From assembly GCA_002452855.1 (NCBI GenBank), contig DKFS01000026.1:1348-18307 (forward strand): a DNA stretch of 16,960 nucleotides. The letters run 5' to 3'. The DNA comes from Sulfurospirillum sp. UBA6790. GTDB taxonomy: Bacteria; Campylobacterota; Campylobacteria; Campylobacterales; Sulfurospirillaceae. Positions 7,801 through 16,960 of the stretch are shown in pieces (the stretch's first letter is position 1; each line of letters opens with the position of its first letter). The notes beneath the pieces are model-generated. The model was not told the origin of the DNA and ran no database searches. It saw only the letters and a list, made by a program, of their open reading frames with translations. The translations under genes were made by a program, and so were the position numbers.

Positions 7801-9967
7801 TATACTCTCCACGTATTTTAATGATAAATTTGGCTCCATTGTCGGTATTATGCACTTGCAATGAACCGTGACAATGTTCTTCAATAATTGTTTTTGACAT
7901 ATAAAGCCCCAATCCTGTGCCATTTTTCTCTGTTTTTGTTGAGAAATACGGGTCAAAAATTTTTGCGATGACACCCTCTGGAATGCCCCCAGCATTATCT
8001 TCTACTTCTAAGATAAACAGGTCATTTTGCTCATACGCATTGAGCCATATAGTACCATGTTCTAACTTTTTTTCAAGTATGGCATCTTGTGCATTTTTAA
8101 TGATATTAATTAAAACTTGTGTCACTTGCGTTTCATATGTCATCAGTTCATGTTCCGAAGTATTTTTTACATGTAAAGTGATTTTATGGACATCCAAACT
8201 TTTACCGATGATTTTCAGTGATTTTTCAATAACGGAGGTTAAAGAGCATTTTTCATGCTGTTGGTCGGGGCGGAAAAAATTTCTAAAATCGTCAATAGTG
8301 TTGGTTAAAAATTGAATATAGTTTTCAATTTTTCCAATGGCTGTTGTTAAAAATTCTTCTTGAGCCCTGCGTCCTTCTGGGGTTTCTAAGTCAAATTTTT
8401 TAAGATTTTGTTTGAGTTTGATGCTGGCTGTGACCGTGGAAATAGCGCCTAAAGGCTGTCTCCATTGATGCGCTATCATACTAATCATCTCACCCATTTG
8501 TGCTAAACGAGATTGATAAATCATCATTTTTTGCGTTTCCATATTTTCCACAATACCTTCTTTAATCTTCCTGTCCATCGAATCATAAAGGTCTTGTAGT
8601 TCGTGGCTCATGGCCGTAAAGTTATCGAGCAGAATGTTAATCTCTGAAATACGAGAGCGTTTGAGTTTGGTAGTAATGAGCTTGTCTTTAAGGTTTTTAG
8701 TTGCTTCAATTAGCTCATACAAAGGATTTAAAATCTGTTGCGAGAAACGACTCGCACGGTTTAAAAGCACGAAAAGAAAGATAAGATAAAAAAGTGCCAT
8801 TAATCCTAGGGCGACATAACCGATAAAATCTGTTTTCTCTTTCAATTTAACGCTAGTGGCAAGCAGTGAATCACGATCTAAGAGTAAAATAAATTTCCAT
8901 CCCGTTTCTGGAATACTGTTTTGTGTAATTAAAAAAGAAGCGTTATTGCTTCTAAATTCAGAGAGTGCAGTATTTTCTTGAATGATACGACTTAAATACA
9001 TGGCTAAAGCATTGGTTTTGTTGGTAAAAAGATTAAAATCTTGGGGTTTACTGATTGTTGTCTCAACAGGAGCGTGATAATTGTGTGATTTTAACTCTTT
9101 AAGACCTAAAAAAGGCTCTAGCGCTTCATTCATTCCCAAAATATTGCCTTTGTCATCGACAAGGACTGCCATTGAGACATAAGGAAGCTTGATAGATAAA
9201 ATGTTCTTAATCAGTTGCTCTATCGTAATATCAATTCCAACAACCCCTTCTAAAAAATTGTTTTTATACACAGGTGCGATGGCGCTAATCATCCATCCTT
9301 GACCTGCTGGGTCTAAATATGCATCTGTCCAAACCACTTTTTTCTGTGGATTGTGTTTTTCATCGGCAAGAAAGTAAAAATTGAAGCTGGGAATATCAAT
9401 ATCGTGAGCGTACTGATTGAGTGCATCTGGCATAAACGGACAAAGGCGATTCATCGAATCGTAACTGTTAAAATAGACTTGGGCGATATTGGGATTGCTG
9501 CTTAAAATATTGTTGTAAAAATCGTCCATTTTTTCTGTCGCAATAGCCTTTGCCATGCGGTTTGGAGTCTCTTTTTTGATGTCAGAAAAGAAGAGGGTGC
9601 ACGAGTTGTCTTTTTGCTTTGTATTGGTGATGATGCCATTAGGTAATTGCGTATAAAAAGGGTTATCGGTTTTTACATGTAAAGGATCATACGAAGCAAA
9701 AAAATTCTCATGCTCTTTTTGAAAAAGAGAGGTTAGATTGGCGACCATTTTAAATTCGTCATTCACGATAGTAGCAGAGCGACTGCTAATCTCTTTAATT
9801 TGAATTTTTGTCTCTTCAATAAGAGCATTTTTTGTCGTTTCATTGACATAGGCATTGCTCCAAAAGTATGCCCAAAGTAGCATCGCTTCTATCATTAGCA
9901 AAGGAAAAATAATTGATTTTAAATACTCTTTTTTAATCAGCTTTGATAAGGTGTGATACGCAGCCAT
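7781..9967 (-). CDS. Membrane histidine kinase with periplasmic Cache sensor
   Basis: 728 residues. Transmembrane helix 1 at about 18-36 and helix 2 at about 381-403 bracket a periplasmic double-Cache (dCache_1-like) ligand-binding domain. Its marks are VVWTDAYLDPAGQGWMIS and PVYKNNFLEGVVGIDITIEQL. A HAMP-like and coiled-coil stretch (404-484) leads to the dimerisation helix with phospho-acceptor His500 in IAHQWRQPLG. The ATPase domain has an N box (NIIKNAQDAI), DNAGGIP, IFDPYFSTK and NGTGLGLYMSKTI. Family knowledge: such Cache domains bind small organic ligands directly; which one cannot be read from the sequence. The gene follows the soluble kinase after 3 nt, with AAGGA before the ATG. The transmitter is a clear paralogue of that kinase. 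Two TTACATGTAA copies (8167-8176, 9673-9682) both read LHVK, neither in a position matched in the paralogue. Confidence 0.9.
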   Translation of the reverse strand: MAAYHTLSKLIKKEYLKSIIFPLLMIEAMLLWAYFWSNAYVNETTKNALIEETKIQIKEISSRSATIVNDEFKMVANLTSLFQKEHENFFASYDPLHVKTDNPFYTQLPNGIITNTKQKDNSCTLFFSDIKKETPNRMAKAIATEKMDDFYNNILSSNPNIAQVYFNSYDSMNRLCPFMPDALNQYAHDIDIPSFNFYFLADEKHNPQKKVVWTDAYLDPAGQGWMISAIAPVYKNNFLEGVVGIDITIEQLIKNILSIKLPYVSMAVLVDDKGNILGMNEALEPFLGLKELKSHNYHAPVETTISKPQDFNLFTNKTNALAMYLSRIIQENTALSEFRSNNASFLITQNSIPETGWKFILLLDRDSLLATSVKLKEKTDFIGYVALGLMALFYLIFLFVLLNRASRFSQQILNPLYELIEATKNLKDKLITTKLKRSRISEINILLDNFTAMSHELQDLYDSMDRKIKEGIVENMETQKMMIYQSRLAQMGEMISMIAHQWRQPLGAISTVTASIKLKQNLKKFDLETPEGRRAQEEFLTTAIGKIENYIQFLTNTIDDFRNFFRPDQQHEKCSLTSVIEKSLKIIGKSLDVHKITLHVKNTSEHELMTYETQVTQVLINIIKNAQDAILEKKLEHGTIWLNAYEQNDLFILEVEDNAGGIPEGVIAKIFDPYFSTKTEKNGTGLGLYMSKTIIEEHCHGSLQVHNTDNGAKFIIKIRGEYSANQSE

Positions 9968-9970
9968 CCA

Positions 9971-11188
9971 TTATCCTTCTTTTAATTTAATCATAAAGCG
10001 AGCACCGACTGAGGTGTTTGTAGCGGCAATCTCTCCGCTACAGTGCTCTTCAATAATCGTCTTTGACATGTAGAGTCCCAGTCCTGTGCCATTCTTTTCA
10101 TGTTTTGTGGAAAAGTAGGGCTCAAAAATATGGGGTAAAACATCGTCTGGAATTCCGCCCGCATTATCTTCAATGCTAATCGTTTGCCATGTTTCATCAC
10201 CACCGACAATTATGCGAATGTGCGGTGAAGGTGTATGGCGCTCTTTAATCACATCTTCTGCATTTTTCAGAATGTTTAAAATAACTTGCGTCACTTCATT
10301 GGCATAGGTAAAAATTTCATTGGTTGCGTGTACTTCGGTGGTCACTGTGATACCATTAATTTCCAATGCTTTTCCGATAATTTCAAGTGTTTTATTGACC
10401 AGTTGTGAGAGCGTGACGCTCTCTTTTTGTTTGTTTGGTTTGAAAAAGTTTCGAAAATCATCAATAGTATGTGTTAAAAATTGAACATACGATTCGATTT
10501 TATTCATAGATTCTTGCAGATACACTTTGCTCTCTTCGCGTCCTTCTAGCGTTGTGTAATCAAAACGATTGAGCGTCGTTTTGAGTTTGATAGAAGCCGC
10601 AACTGCGGAGATGGAACCCAGTGGTTGTCGCCATTGGTGCGCTATCATGCTAATCATTTCGCCCATTTGTGCCAGGCGCGATTGTTGTAAAATATGCTGG
10701 TCTTTTTCTCTGTTTTTAAAAACTTCTTCTTCGATGCGCTTTTCAAGTGTCTGGTTGATTTCAAGAAGCTCGAGGTGATTTTTACACGCGTGAACAGCAT
10801 TTTCGAGCTTTGAATGAAACGATGAAATAATGGATTGTAACAGCTCTAACTCTTCATTATTCGCTTGGAATAAAAAGACAATCCAATCTTCATTGACTTT
10901 TACATGTAAAAGGGATTTTCCGCTAGAAGCGTCATGCGTAATGAGCCCATCGTACATTTTGAGTGATGGTGTTTTAAAAAGATTTGCAAAGGCTTTTTTC
11001 CCATAAAGACACAACTGCTTGTAGGTTTTATTTTGCTTATCGTATTCCCAATACGCAGAAGCAATGGCGCCTGTTTTACGTGAAAAAACATGTAAAAAAT
11101 GTTCGACCATCGTATTGAGATGTAATGATGTTCCAATGGCGCTGACGCATTCAAAAGTAATAAGCAATTGTTCATTGAGCTGTTGCAT
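9971..11188 (-). CDS. Soluble histidine kinase with GAF-like N-terminus
   Basis: 405 residues, no membrane helix. Residues 1-135 look like a small alpha/beta sensor of GAF type (ECVSAIGTSLHLNTMVEHFLHVFSRKTG is a typical GAF opening; not certain). A coiled coil follows (136-168), then the HisKA helix with phospho-acceptor His184 in MIAHQWRQPLG. The ATPase domain has an N box (NILKNAEDVI), DNAGGIP, HIFEPYFSTK and NGTGLGLYMSKTI. The FIST2 stop and this ATG (11188) are separated by one base, and its ribosome site AGGAG lies within the last codons of FIST2, so translation is coupled. Position directly after two free FIST proteins suggests it is their kinase partner (inference). One TTACATGTAA copy (10900-10909), inside a 16-bp perfect palindrome, encodes LHVK. 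Confidence 0.88.
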   Translation of the reverse strand: MQQLNEQLLITFECVSAIGTSLHLNTMVEHFLHVFSRKTGAIASAYWEYDKQNKTYKQLCLYGKKAFANLFKTPSLKMYDGLITHDASSGKSLLHVKVNEDWIVFLFQANNEELELLQSIISSFHSKLENAVHACKNHLELLEINQTLEKRIEEEVFKNREKDQHILQQSRLAQMGEMISMIAHQWRQPLGSISAVAASIKLKTTLNRFDYTTLEGREESKVYLQESMNKIESYVQFLTHTIDDFRNFFKPNKQKESVTLSQLVNKTLEIIGKALEINGITVTTEVHATNEIFTYANEVTQVILNILKNAEDVIKERHTPSPHIRIIVGGDETWQTISIEDNAGGIPDDVLPHIFEPYFSTKHEKNGTGLGLYMSKTIIEEHCSGEIAATNTSVGARFMIKLKEG

Positions 11189-11189
11189 T

Positions 11190-12251
11190 TTAGAAAACTC
11201 CTACCACGCAAGATTCGTTGAAATACTCAATGTACTTTTCAGAACGATTGGCTATTTCTCCTAGTGATAAGATACCATAAACCAGTTGGCATGTATTAAA
11301 TTGTTTTGCAAGATGTTTAATTTCATCATCAAAACATGTTCCTAATACCTCTTTTCTTCCCATGCACTCAATGATAAAACACTCTTTATGTGCTAAATCG
11401 GTGCTTGCTTGTTTTGCTTCCAAGCTGGAAAGTGTGGGAGCATTGAAAAAAGAGGGGACAATGGACTGCATAAAAGAGAGATTAGAGCCATCTTCAATCG
11501 GTCCTGAGGTGATGAGATGTCCTCCTTCAATCGCCACAGGAACACGCAACGGTTTTTCTTCTTGCGTGGTTCCTAATCCTAAAGGATATTTAAGTCCTGT
11601 TGTGAAAATGGATTCATTATTGGTAGTTTCATGGAAAAGCTTTTGAATCATTTTGGTATAAAAAACAGAAGCGCTCTCTCCATTAATCGTAGCGATGGTA
11701 TTACTATTGTGCATACGAGCGGTATAAAAACCGTTAAAATAATGTGCTCCATGCTTGGCTCCAATCGCCATAGTGTTATGAGAACTTAGCAGTAAAAAAC
11801 CATTTTTATCATAAGGTTTTCCATTGAAAAAGAGACTAGGGGCACTCGGAGAAAGTGTTGTGCCACATCCTGCACCAACGAGCGTAATGTCATCATTGGT
11901 AATGCTAAAAAGATTATCTAAATAGGTGTAAATATTAGGATCGAGCCAATGAACAAACAGCATAGCACTTTTACTCTTTATCAACCACGGCGCATTAATC
12001 TTATCGTGTATGGTATAAAACGCAATCTGTGTGGAAGCATCCAGCTCACACAATAACATTGCATCATGATAAGCCTTTTGTTCCCAAATGATAGCAGGGA
12101 TATGAATAGAGTAGATACGATGGTTGGGATACAGGCTTATGAGTGAAGATTCATCGCAACCATCGGCAACAAACAGGAGATAATTTGGCTCAACAGCGAT
12201 GAGCATATTTGCACTCTCGTCTTGGCGCACGAAAGAAATAGACTGAAACAT
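11190..12251 (-). CDS. Stand-alone FIST-domain sensory protein 2
   Basis: 353 residues from the ATG at 12251, which has GAGGAG six bases upstream. A frame-extended ATG at 12284 would overlap the previous gene and lacks a site. The whole protein is FIST_N plus FIST_C: an N-terminal segment with GAGCGTTLSPSAPSLFFNGK and AIGAKHGAHYFNGFYTARM, and a C-terminal segment ending GILSLGEIANRSEKYIEYF and CVVGVF. FIST domains are predicted small-ligand sensors, usually fused to kinase, chemoreceptor or GGDEF modules (established for the family). Here no transmitter follows in the same chain. It is paralogous to FIST1, 11 bp away, and its ribosome site overlaps the FIST1 stop codon. Likely a soluble sensory subunit acting in trans on the adjoining kinases (inference); the ligand is unknown. 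Confidence 0.87.
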   Translation of the reverse strand: MFQSISFVRQDESANMLIAVEPNYLLFVADGCDESSLISLYPNHRIYSIHIPAIIWEQKAYHDAMLLCELDASTQIAFYTIHDKINAPWLIKSKSAMLFVHWLDPNIYTYLDNLFSITNDDITLVGAGCGTTLSPSAPSLFFNGKPYDKNGFLLLSSHNTMAIGAKHGAHYFNGFYTARMHNSNTIATINGESASVFYTKMIQKLFHETTNNESIFTTGLKYPLGLGTTQEEKPLRVPVAIEGGHLITSGPIEDGSNLSFMQSIVPSFFNAPTLSSLEAKQASTDLAHKECFIIECMGRKEVLGTCFDDEIKHLAKQFNTCQLVYGILSLGEIANRSEKYIEYFNESCVVGVF

Positions 12252-12262
12252 GAAAGGCTCCT

Positions 12263-13312
12263 CTACAGTGTGCCTACAACACATGTATTGTTATAAAACT
12301 CAATACCTTCTTGATTGGCATTGGCAATCTCTCCAAGGCTCAAGACGCCCCACAATATGACGTCATTGGGATAGACGTTGCGTATGGCATGCAGCTCTTC
12401 AGGATAGGCATTTTCTAAAAAATAAAAGCGTGAAATACAATCAATGACTAAAACAGACGAACAAAGAGGATGTTCATAATATGCATTGGCTGCTGCATCG
12501 CCAGCGGCTTGAATCAAATCGTCATTGGTGGCTTCTAAAATGGATAAAACAGAATTGGGGTCAATTTTAGCGACTAAAACAAGATTGCTACCATCGGTAC
12601 TGATAGGCTCTCTTAAAATAAAATCTTTGTTATAACGCACGATACCTAAAGGAAACCGTTGCGCAATTGTCATAAAAGGCGTAGTGTTAAAACGAAAAGC
12701 GCTGACTCGCTCTACGGTGGTTTGATAGACTTGATATGCATCTTTAAAATTGATTTTTTGCAAAATGTTTCCATCGCTGTGTGTCGCGATAAAAGGCCCC
12801 ATCACAGGCTTCCATCCATGCTTAACGCCAAGACCAATGGTCTGTTTTGATGAAATAACAATGGCATAATTGGTGTAAAGCTTCTCATGATCAAATAAAA
12901 CAGGCTCCGGAGCGTCCAGTTTTGTTTTTCCAGCTCCTGCGCCAACCAGTTTACTTTGTTCGGGTAAAAGCGCATATAACAGCTCTAAGAAATGCTCTGT
13001 CAAAGTTGAGTATCCATCGATAATCGCTAAGATAGAATTCATCTCATTATCGACATGCAGTTGATTTAACTCATCCATCGGGATAATTTGATACGAAGTG
13101 GCATCACTCATTTTTGCGACAATGACACCTTGGTCGTGTATCGTATTTTGAAAGAGGAGGCGAGGGAAGATAGCACCTGTGAAAACAATCTCTTTTAAGG
13201 TCGATAAAGGTGTAATATCTGTATTTTCAGCTACAAAAAAAAGATAACGTCCGCTATCGAGTTTTACATGTAAATCTTCAACTCTTTCAAAAAAAGAGAT
13301 ATATTCAAACAT
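12263..13312 (-). CDS. Stand-alone FIST-domain sensory protein 1
   Basis: 349 residues, cytoplasmic, first gene of the operon. The start ATG at 13312 has GGGAG six bases upstream. FIST_N covers about the first 200 residues (LVGAGAGKTKLDAPEPVLFD, TIGLGVKHGWKPVMGPF) and FIST_C the rest (EPISTDGSNLVLVAKIDPNS, VLIDCISRF-like segment, GVLSLGEIANANQ). It ends in NNTCVVGTL, matching the CVVGVF tail of FIST2. Both proteins keep the LGEIAN block and a Cys six residues from the C-terminus. As with FIST2 there is no attached output domain. The pair probably arose by tandem duplication, like the two kinases downstream. Regulated from the 13313-13447 intergenic region, which has a promoter and repeat boxes. 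One TTACATGTAA copy (13264-13273) lies near its start, encoding LHVK. Confidence 0.88.
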   Translation of the reverse strand: MFEYISFFERVEDLHVKLDSGRYLFFVAENTDITPLSTLKEIVFTGAIFPRLLFQNTIHDQGVIVAKMSDATSYQIIPMDELNQLHVDNEMNSILAIIDGYSTLTEHFLELLYALLPEQSKLVGAGAGKTKLDAPEPVLFDHEKLYTNYAIVISSKQTIGLGVKHGWKPVMGPFIATHSDGNILQKINFKDAYQVYQTTVERVSAFRFNTTPFMTIAQRFPLGIVRYNKDFILREPISTDGSNLVLVAKIDPNSVLSILEATNDDLIQAAGDAAANAYYEHPLCSSVLVIDCISRFYFLENAYPEELHAIRNVYPNDVILWGVLSLGEIANANQEGIEFYNNTCVVGTL

Positions 13313-13345
13313 CTTTTTCTCCCAAAGTTTTCTTCATGGCATTGT

Positions 13346-13400
13346 ACACTTCAAGTGTTATAAACGCGTTGCATCATCTAATACAACAGTTTTGCAACGC
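13346..13400. promoter_or_regulatory. FIST operon promoter with repeat boxes and operator-like palindrome
   Basis: Minus strand: TTGTAT (complement of 13381-13386), an 18-bp spacer and TATAAC (complement of 13357-13362) form the FIST1 promoter. Over and upstream of the -35 lie GTTGTATTA and GTTGCAAAA (complement of 13379-13387 and 13390-13398), 11 bp apart, resembling the GTTGTATTT pair before the OmpR regulator. A further inverted copy GCGTTGCA at 13366-13373 pairs with TGCAACGC at 13393-13400. A 13-bp palindrome ACACTTCAAGTGT (13346-13358) sits at the expected transcription start, as an operator might. Confidence 0.45.
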
Positions 13401-13447
13401 TTGAGTGCTATGATTTCATCAATGTAACATTAAGGTGGAGAAGGCTC

Positions 13448-13843
13448 ATGCTCAAAAATGAACAACGTTATATTGATGCCATGAATTTTGCTGGTCATGG
13501 TGTATGGGACTGGAATGCTACAACCAACGAAGTCTATTTTTCAAATCAATGGAAAAAGATGCTCGGATACGAACCTGATGAAATAGGCAATCGAATCGAA
13601 GAGTGGAGCACGCGTGTTCATCCTGATGATTTTACGCAATGTCTCAACGAACTAGCCGCACTTTTTAGCGGACAAATAGAGCATTACCGCAATGAACATC
13701 GTATGCTCTGCAAAGACGGAACGTATAAATGGATATTAGACCAAGGAGGCATTATGGAGCGAAATGCCCAAGGTGTTCCATTGCGCATTATTGGAACACA
13801 TACAGACATTGATGAACTACGAATAGCTCTGGAATCAAGATGA
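13448..13843 (+). CDS. Free-standing PAS-domain protein
   Basis: 131 residues consisting of one PAS domain of the PAS_3 type with its PAC end: HGVWDWNATTNEVYFSNQW, MLGYEPDEI, RVHPDDF, then HRMLCKDGTYKWILDQGG and the closing IIGTHTDIDELR. In most proteins this ending leads into a kinase or GGDEF domain; here a stop follows after eight residues. Start ATG 13448 has GGTGGAG upstream. It is divergent from FIST1 and shares its regulatory region, and its stop is only 2 bp from the convergent ybaK stop. It may be a sensory subunit used in trans by the FIST operon kinases, or the preserved head of a truncated sensor gene. Both are inference; the intact domain and good ribosome site favour a working gene. 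Confidence 0.78.
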   Translation: MLKNEQRYIDAMNFAGHGVWDWNATTNEVYFSNQWKKMLGYEPDEIGNRIEEWSTRVHPDDFTQCLNELAALFSGQIEHYRNEHRMLCKDGTYKWILDQGGIMERNAQGVPLRIIGTHTDIDELRIALESR

Positions 13844-13845
13844 TT

Positions 13846-14325
13846 TTAAAGTTTGATGATTGCTGCGCAGAGGGCTTTTGTGCCTTGGATTAACACACTA
13901 GGGCTCAGGCAGAGTTGAACCCCTCTAAGTCCCGCACTGACATAGACATTTTCATGTTCATGAACGCTTTGGTGAATAAACGTTGGGTAGGGTTTTTTCA
14001 TAGCAAAGGGTGAGCAACCGCCTCGAATGTAGCCCGTGAGTCCCAATAACTCTTTAACGGCAACAAGTTCACAACGCTTAACACCGGCTACCCGCGCAAG
14101 TGCCTTCAGGTCAATCTCTTCAGCCGCAGGAATACACGCAACAAGAATATGCTTCGCATCATCGCGCGCGACCAACGTTTTAAACACACACGCCGCATCA
14201 ACCCCTAAAGCACTCGCAGCATGTGTTGCACTCAAATCTTCCTCATCAACGTCATACGATGTCATCTCATAGGGAAGTTTCAACGTATCTAAAAAACGAG
14301 CAGCATTGGTTTTTTTCAGACTCAT
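13846..14325 (-). CDS. ybaK: YbaK/EbsC-type Cys-tRNA(Pro) deacylase
   Basis: 159 residues, normal family length. YbaK proteins hydrolyse Cys mischarged onto tRNA(Pro) in trans to prolyl-tRNA synthetase, protecting translation accuracy in the cytoplasm. Seen here: the catalytic-lysine strand VFKTLVARDD (Lys49), the CIPAAEEIDLKALA segment, and the signature loop TGYIRGGCSPFAMKK at about 97-111. The gene is more GC-rich than the cas genes beside it, in line with a resident housekeeping gene. The ribosome site is weak (GAAAG). It is divergent from the CRISPR-Cas operon, so it marks the left edge of that locus. Confidence 0.93.
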   Translation of the reverse strand: MSLKKTNAARFLDTLKLPYEMTSYDVDEEDLSATHAASALGVDAACVFKTLVARDDAKHILVACIPAAEEIDLKALARVAGVKRCELVAVKELLGLTGYIRGGCSPFAMKKPYPTFIHQSVHEHENVYVSAGLRGVQLCLSPSVLIQGTKALCAAIIKL

Positions 14326-14381
14326 AAAGTATCTTTCAATTTTTTACAAATTTTATCAAAAAATATTTCAAAATAAAATAT

Positions 14382-14413
14382 TTGTCAAAGATGTAATAAA
14401 ATCGTAGTAATAT
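14382..14413 (+). promoter_or_regulatory. Candidate promoter of the cas operon
   Basis: The very AT-rich gap between ybaK and cas6 contains TTGTCA (14382-14387), a 17-bp spacer, then TAGTAATATT, about 30 nt before the cas6 start. The AT richness makes chance matches likely. No leader or repeat unit was found here. Confidence 0.3.
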
Positions 14414-14426
14414 TATTAAATCTTAA

Positions 14427-16867
<2,441 letters not shown>

Positions 16868-16885
16868 AAGATAAAAGGAGAAAAA

Positions 16886-16960
16886 ATGTTTTTAAATATT
16901 GCGTATATTACAAAAGTGAATGTGGCTTCCCTTAATGGTGTCAAGCGAAGCGCAGAACTG
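16886..16960 (+). CDS. Probable Cas7 backbone subunit, first 25 codons only
   Basis: An ATG at 16886 with AAAGGAG seven bases before it opens a frame to the window edge: MFLNIAYITKV, then NVASLNG. A short first strand followed by a Ser-Leu-Asn-Gly turn is how Cst2/DevR-type Cas7 proteins begin, and the gene follows cas8 after 18 bp. Cas7 forms the crRNA-binding backbone of the Cascade complex. Only 25 residues are visible, so the call depends on operon order. Confidence 0.62.
   Translation, partial: MFLNIAYITKVNVASLNGVKRSAEL

Noticed and set aside
7801..7995. N-terminal extension of the receiver-GGDEF-EAL gene up to an ATG at 7995
   Set aside because: It lies wholly inside the kinase ATPase domain in another frame, has no receiver-like content, and a GTG at 7800 has a strong GGAGAG site just before the conserved receiver.
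10070..10075. ACATGT at 10070, 11334 and 12281 as further copies of the dispersed palindrome
   Set aside because: Flanks do not match TT...AA; the first falls in the conserved LYMSKTI coding segment of the kinase, so it needs no other explanation.
12252..12284. Upstream ATG of FIST2 at 12284
   Set aside because: It would overlap FIST1 and adds a non-conserved MCCRH stretch; the ATG at 12251 has GAGGAG at correct spacing.
8167..13273. LHVK as a conserved protein motif of the sensory genes
   Set aside because: It occurs at unrelated places in unrelated folds, always with the same DNA word, and the same word appears in another frame and in a terminator, so the signal is in the DNA.

Overview
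The window looks like a chromosomal segment of a campylobacterotal (epsilonproteobacterial) bacterium. A free-living, Sulfurospirillum-like lineage is my best guess. Grounds: AT-rich DNA with closely packed genes, many two-component genes, receivers beginning with a (Y/L)xEDDxxLRE-type signature, kinases with the IAHQWRQPL H-box, and no strong -35 boxes. Genus assignment is inference from style and was not checked by search. No rRNA, tRNA, insertion sequence or CRISPR repeat array is visible.

Layout. 1-212 (+): C-terminal end of an S24/LexA-like repressor. 258-1777 (-): a BASS-family transporter and a cyclophilin, each with a matching TATAAT -10 element. 1842-5260 (-): a receiver-PAS protein whose stop region overlaps the start of a beta-propeller/alpha-helical protein. 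5391-6083 (+): an OmpR-type response regulator, divergent from the receiver-PAS gene. 6067-13312 (-): a tightly packed five-gene operon, transcribed right to left: FIST1, FIST2, cytoplasmic histidine kinase, Cache-domain membrane histidine kinase, receiver-GGDEF-EAL protein. 13448-13843 (+): a stand-alone PAS protein, divergent from that operon. 13846-14325 (-): YbaK. 14442-16960 (+): start of a type I CRISPR-Cas operon (cas6, a Cst1/Cas8-like large subunit, and the first 25 codons of a probable cas7), running off the window.

How the genes may work together. The FIST operon resembles a sensory cascade with its parts split up: two free FIST sensory proteins, one soluble and one periplasm-sensing kinase with nearly identical transmitter modules, and a c-di-GMP effector. 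That effector has a degenerate GGDEF motif (NSDEF) and an apparently intact EAL centre, so the likely output is c-di-GMP degradation under phosphorylation control. The divergent promoter regions of the OmpR regulator (around 5309-5328) and of the FIST operon (around 13382-13398) share a direct-repeat element with an 11-bp period. This suggests the OmpR regulator controls both itself and the FIST operon.

The most striking signal is not a gene. The 10-base palindrome TTACATGTAA occurs ten times in 17 kb (expected about 0.05 by base composition). Eight copies lie inside unrelated coding regions, mostly read as Leu-His-Val-Lys, and two form the hairpin of the cyclophilin terminator. That is the behaviour of a DNA-level genomic signature, such as an uptake, architecture or modification motif.
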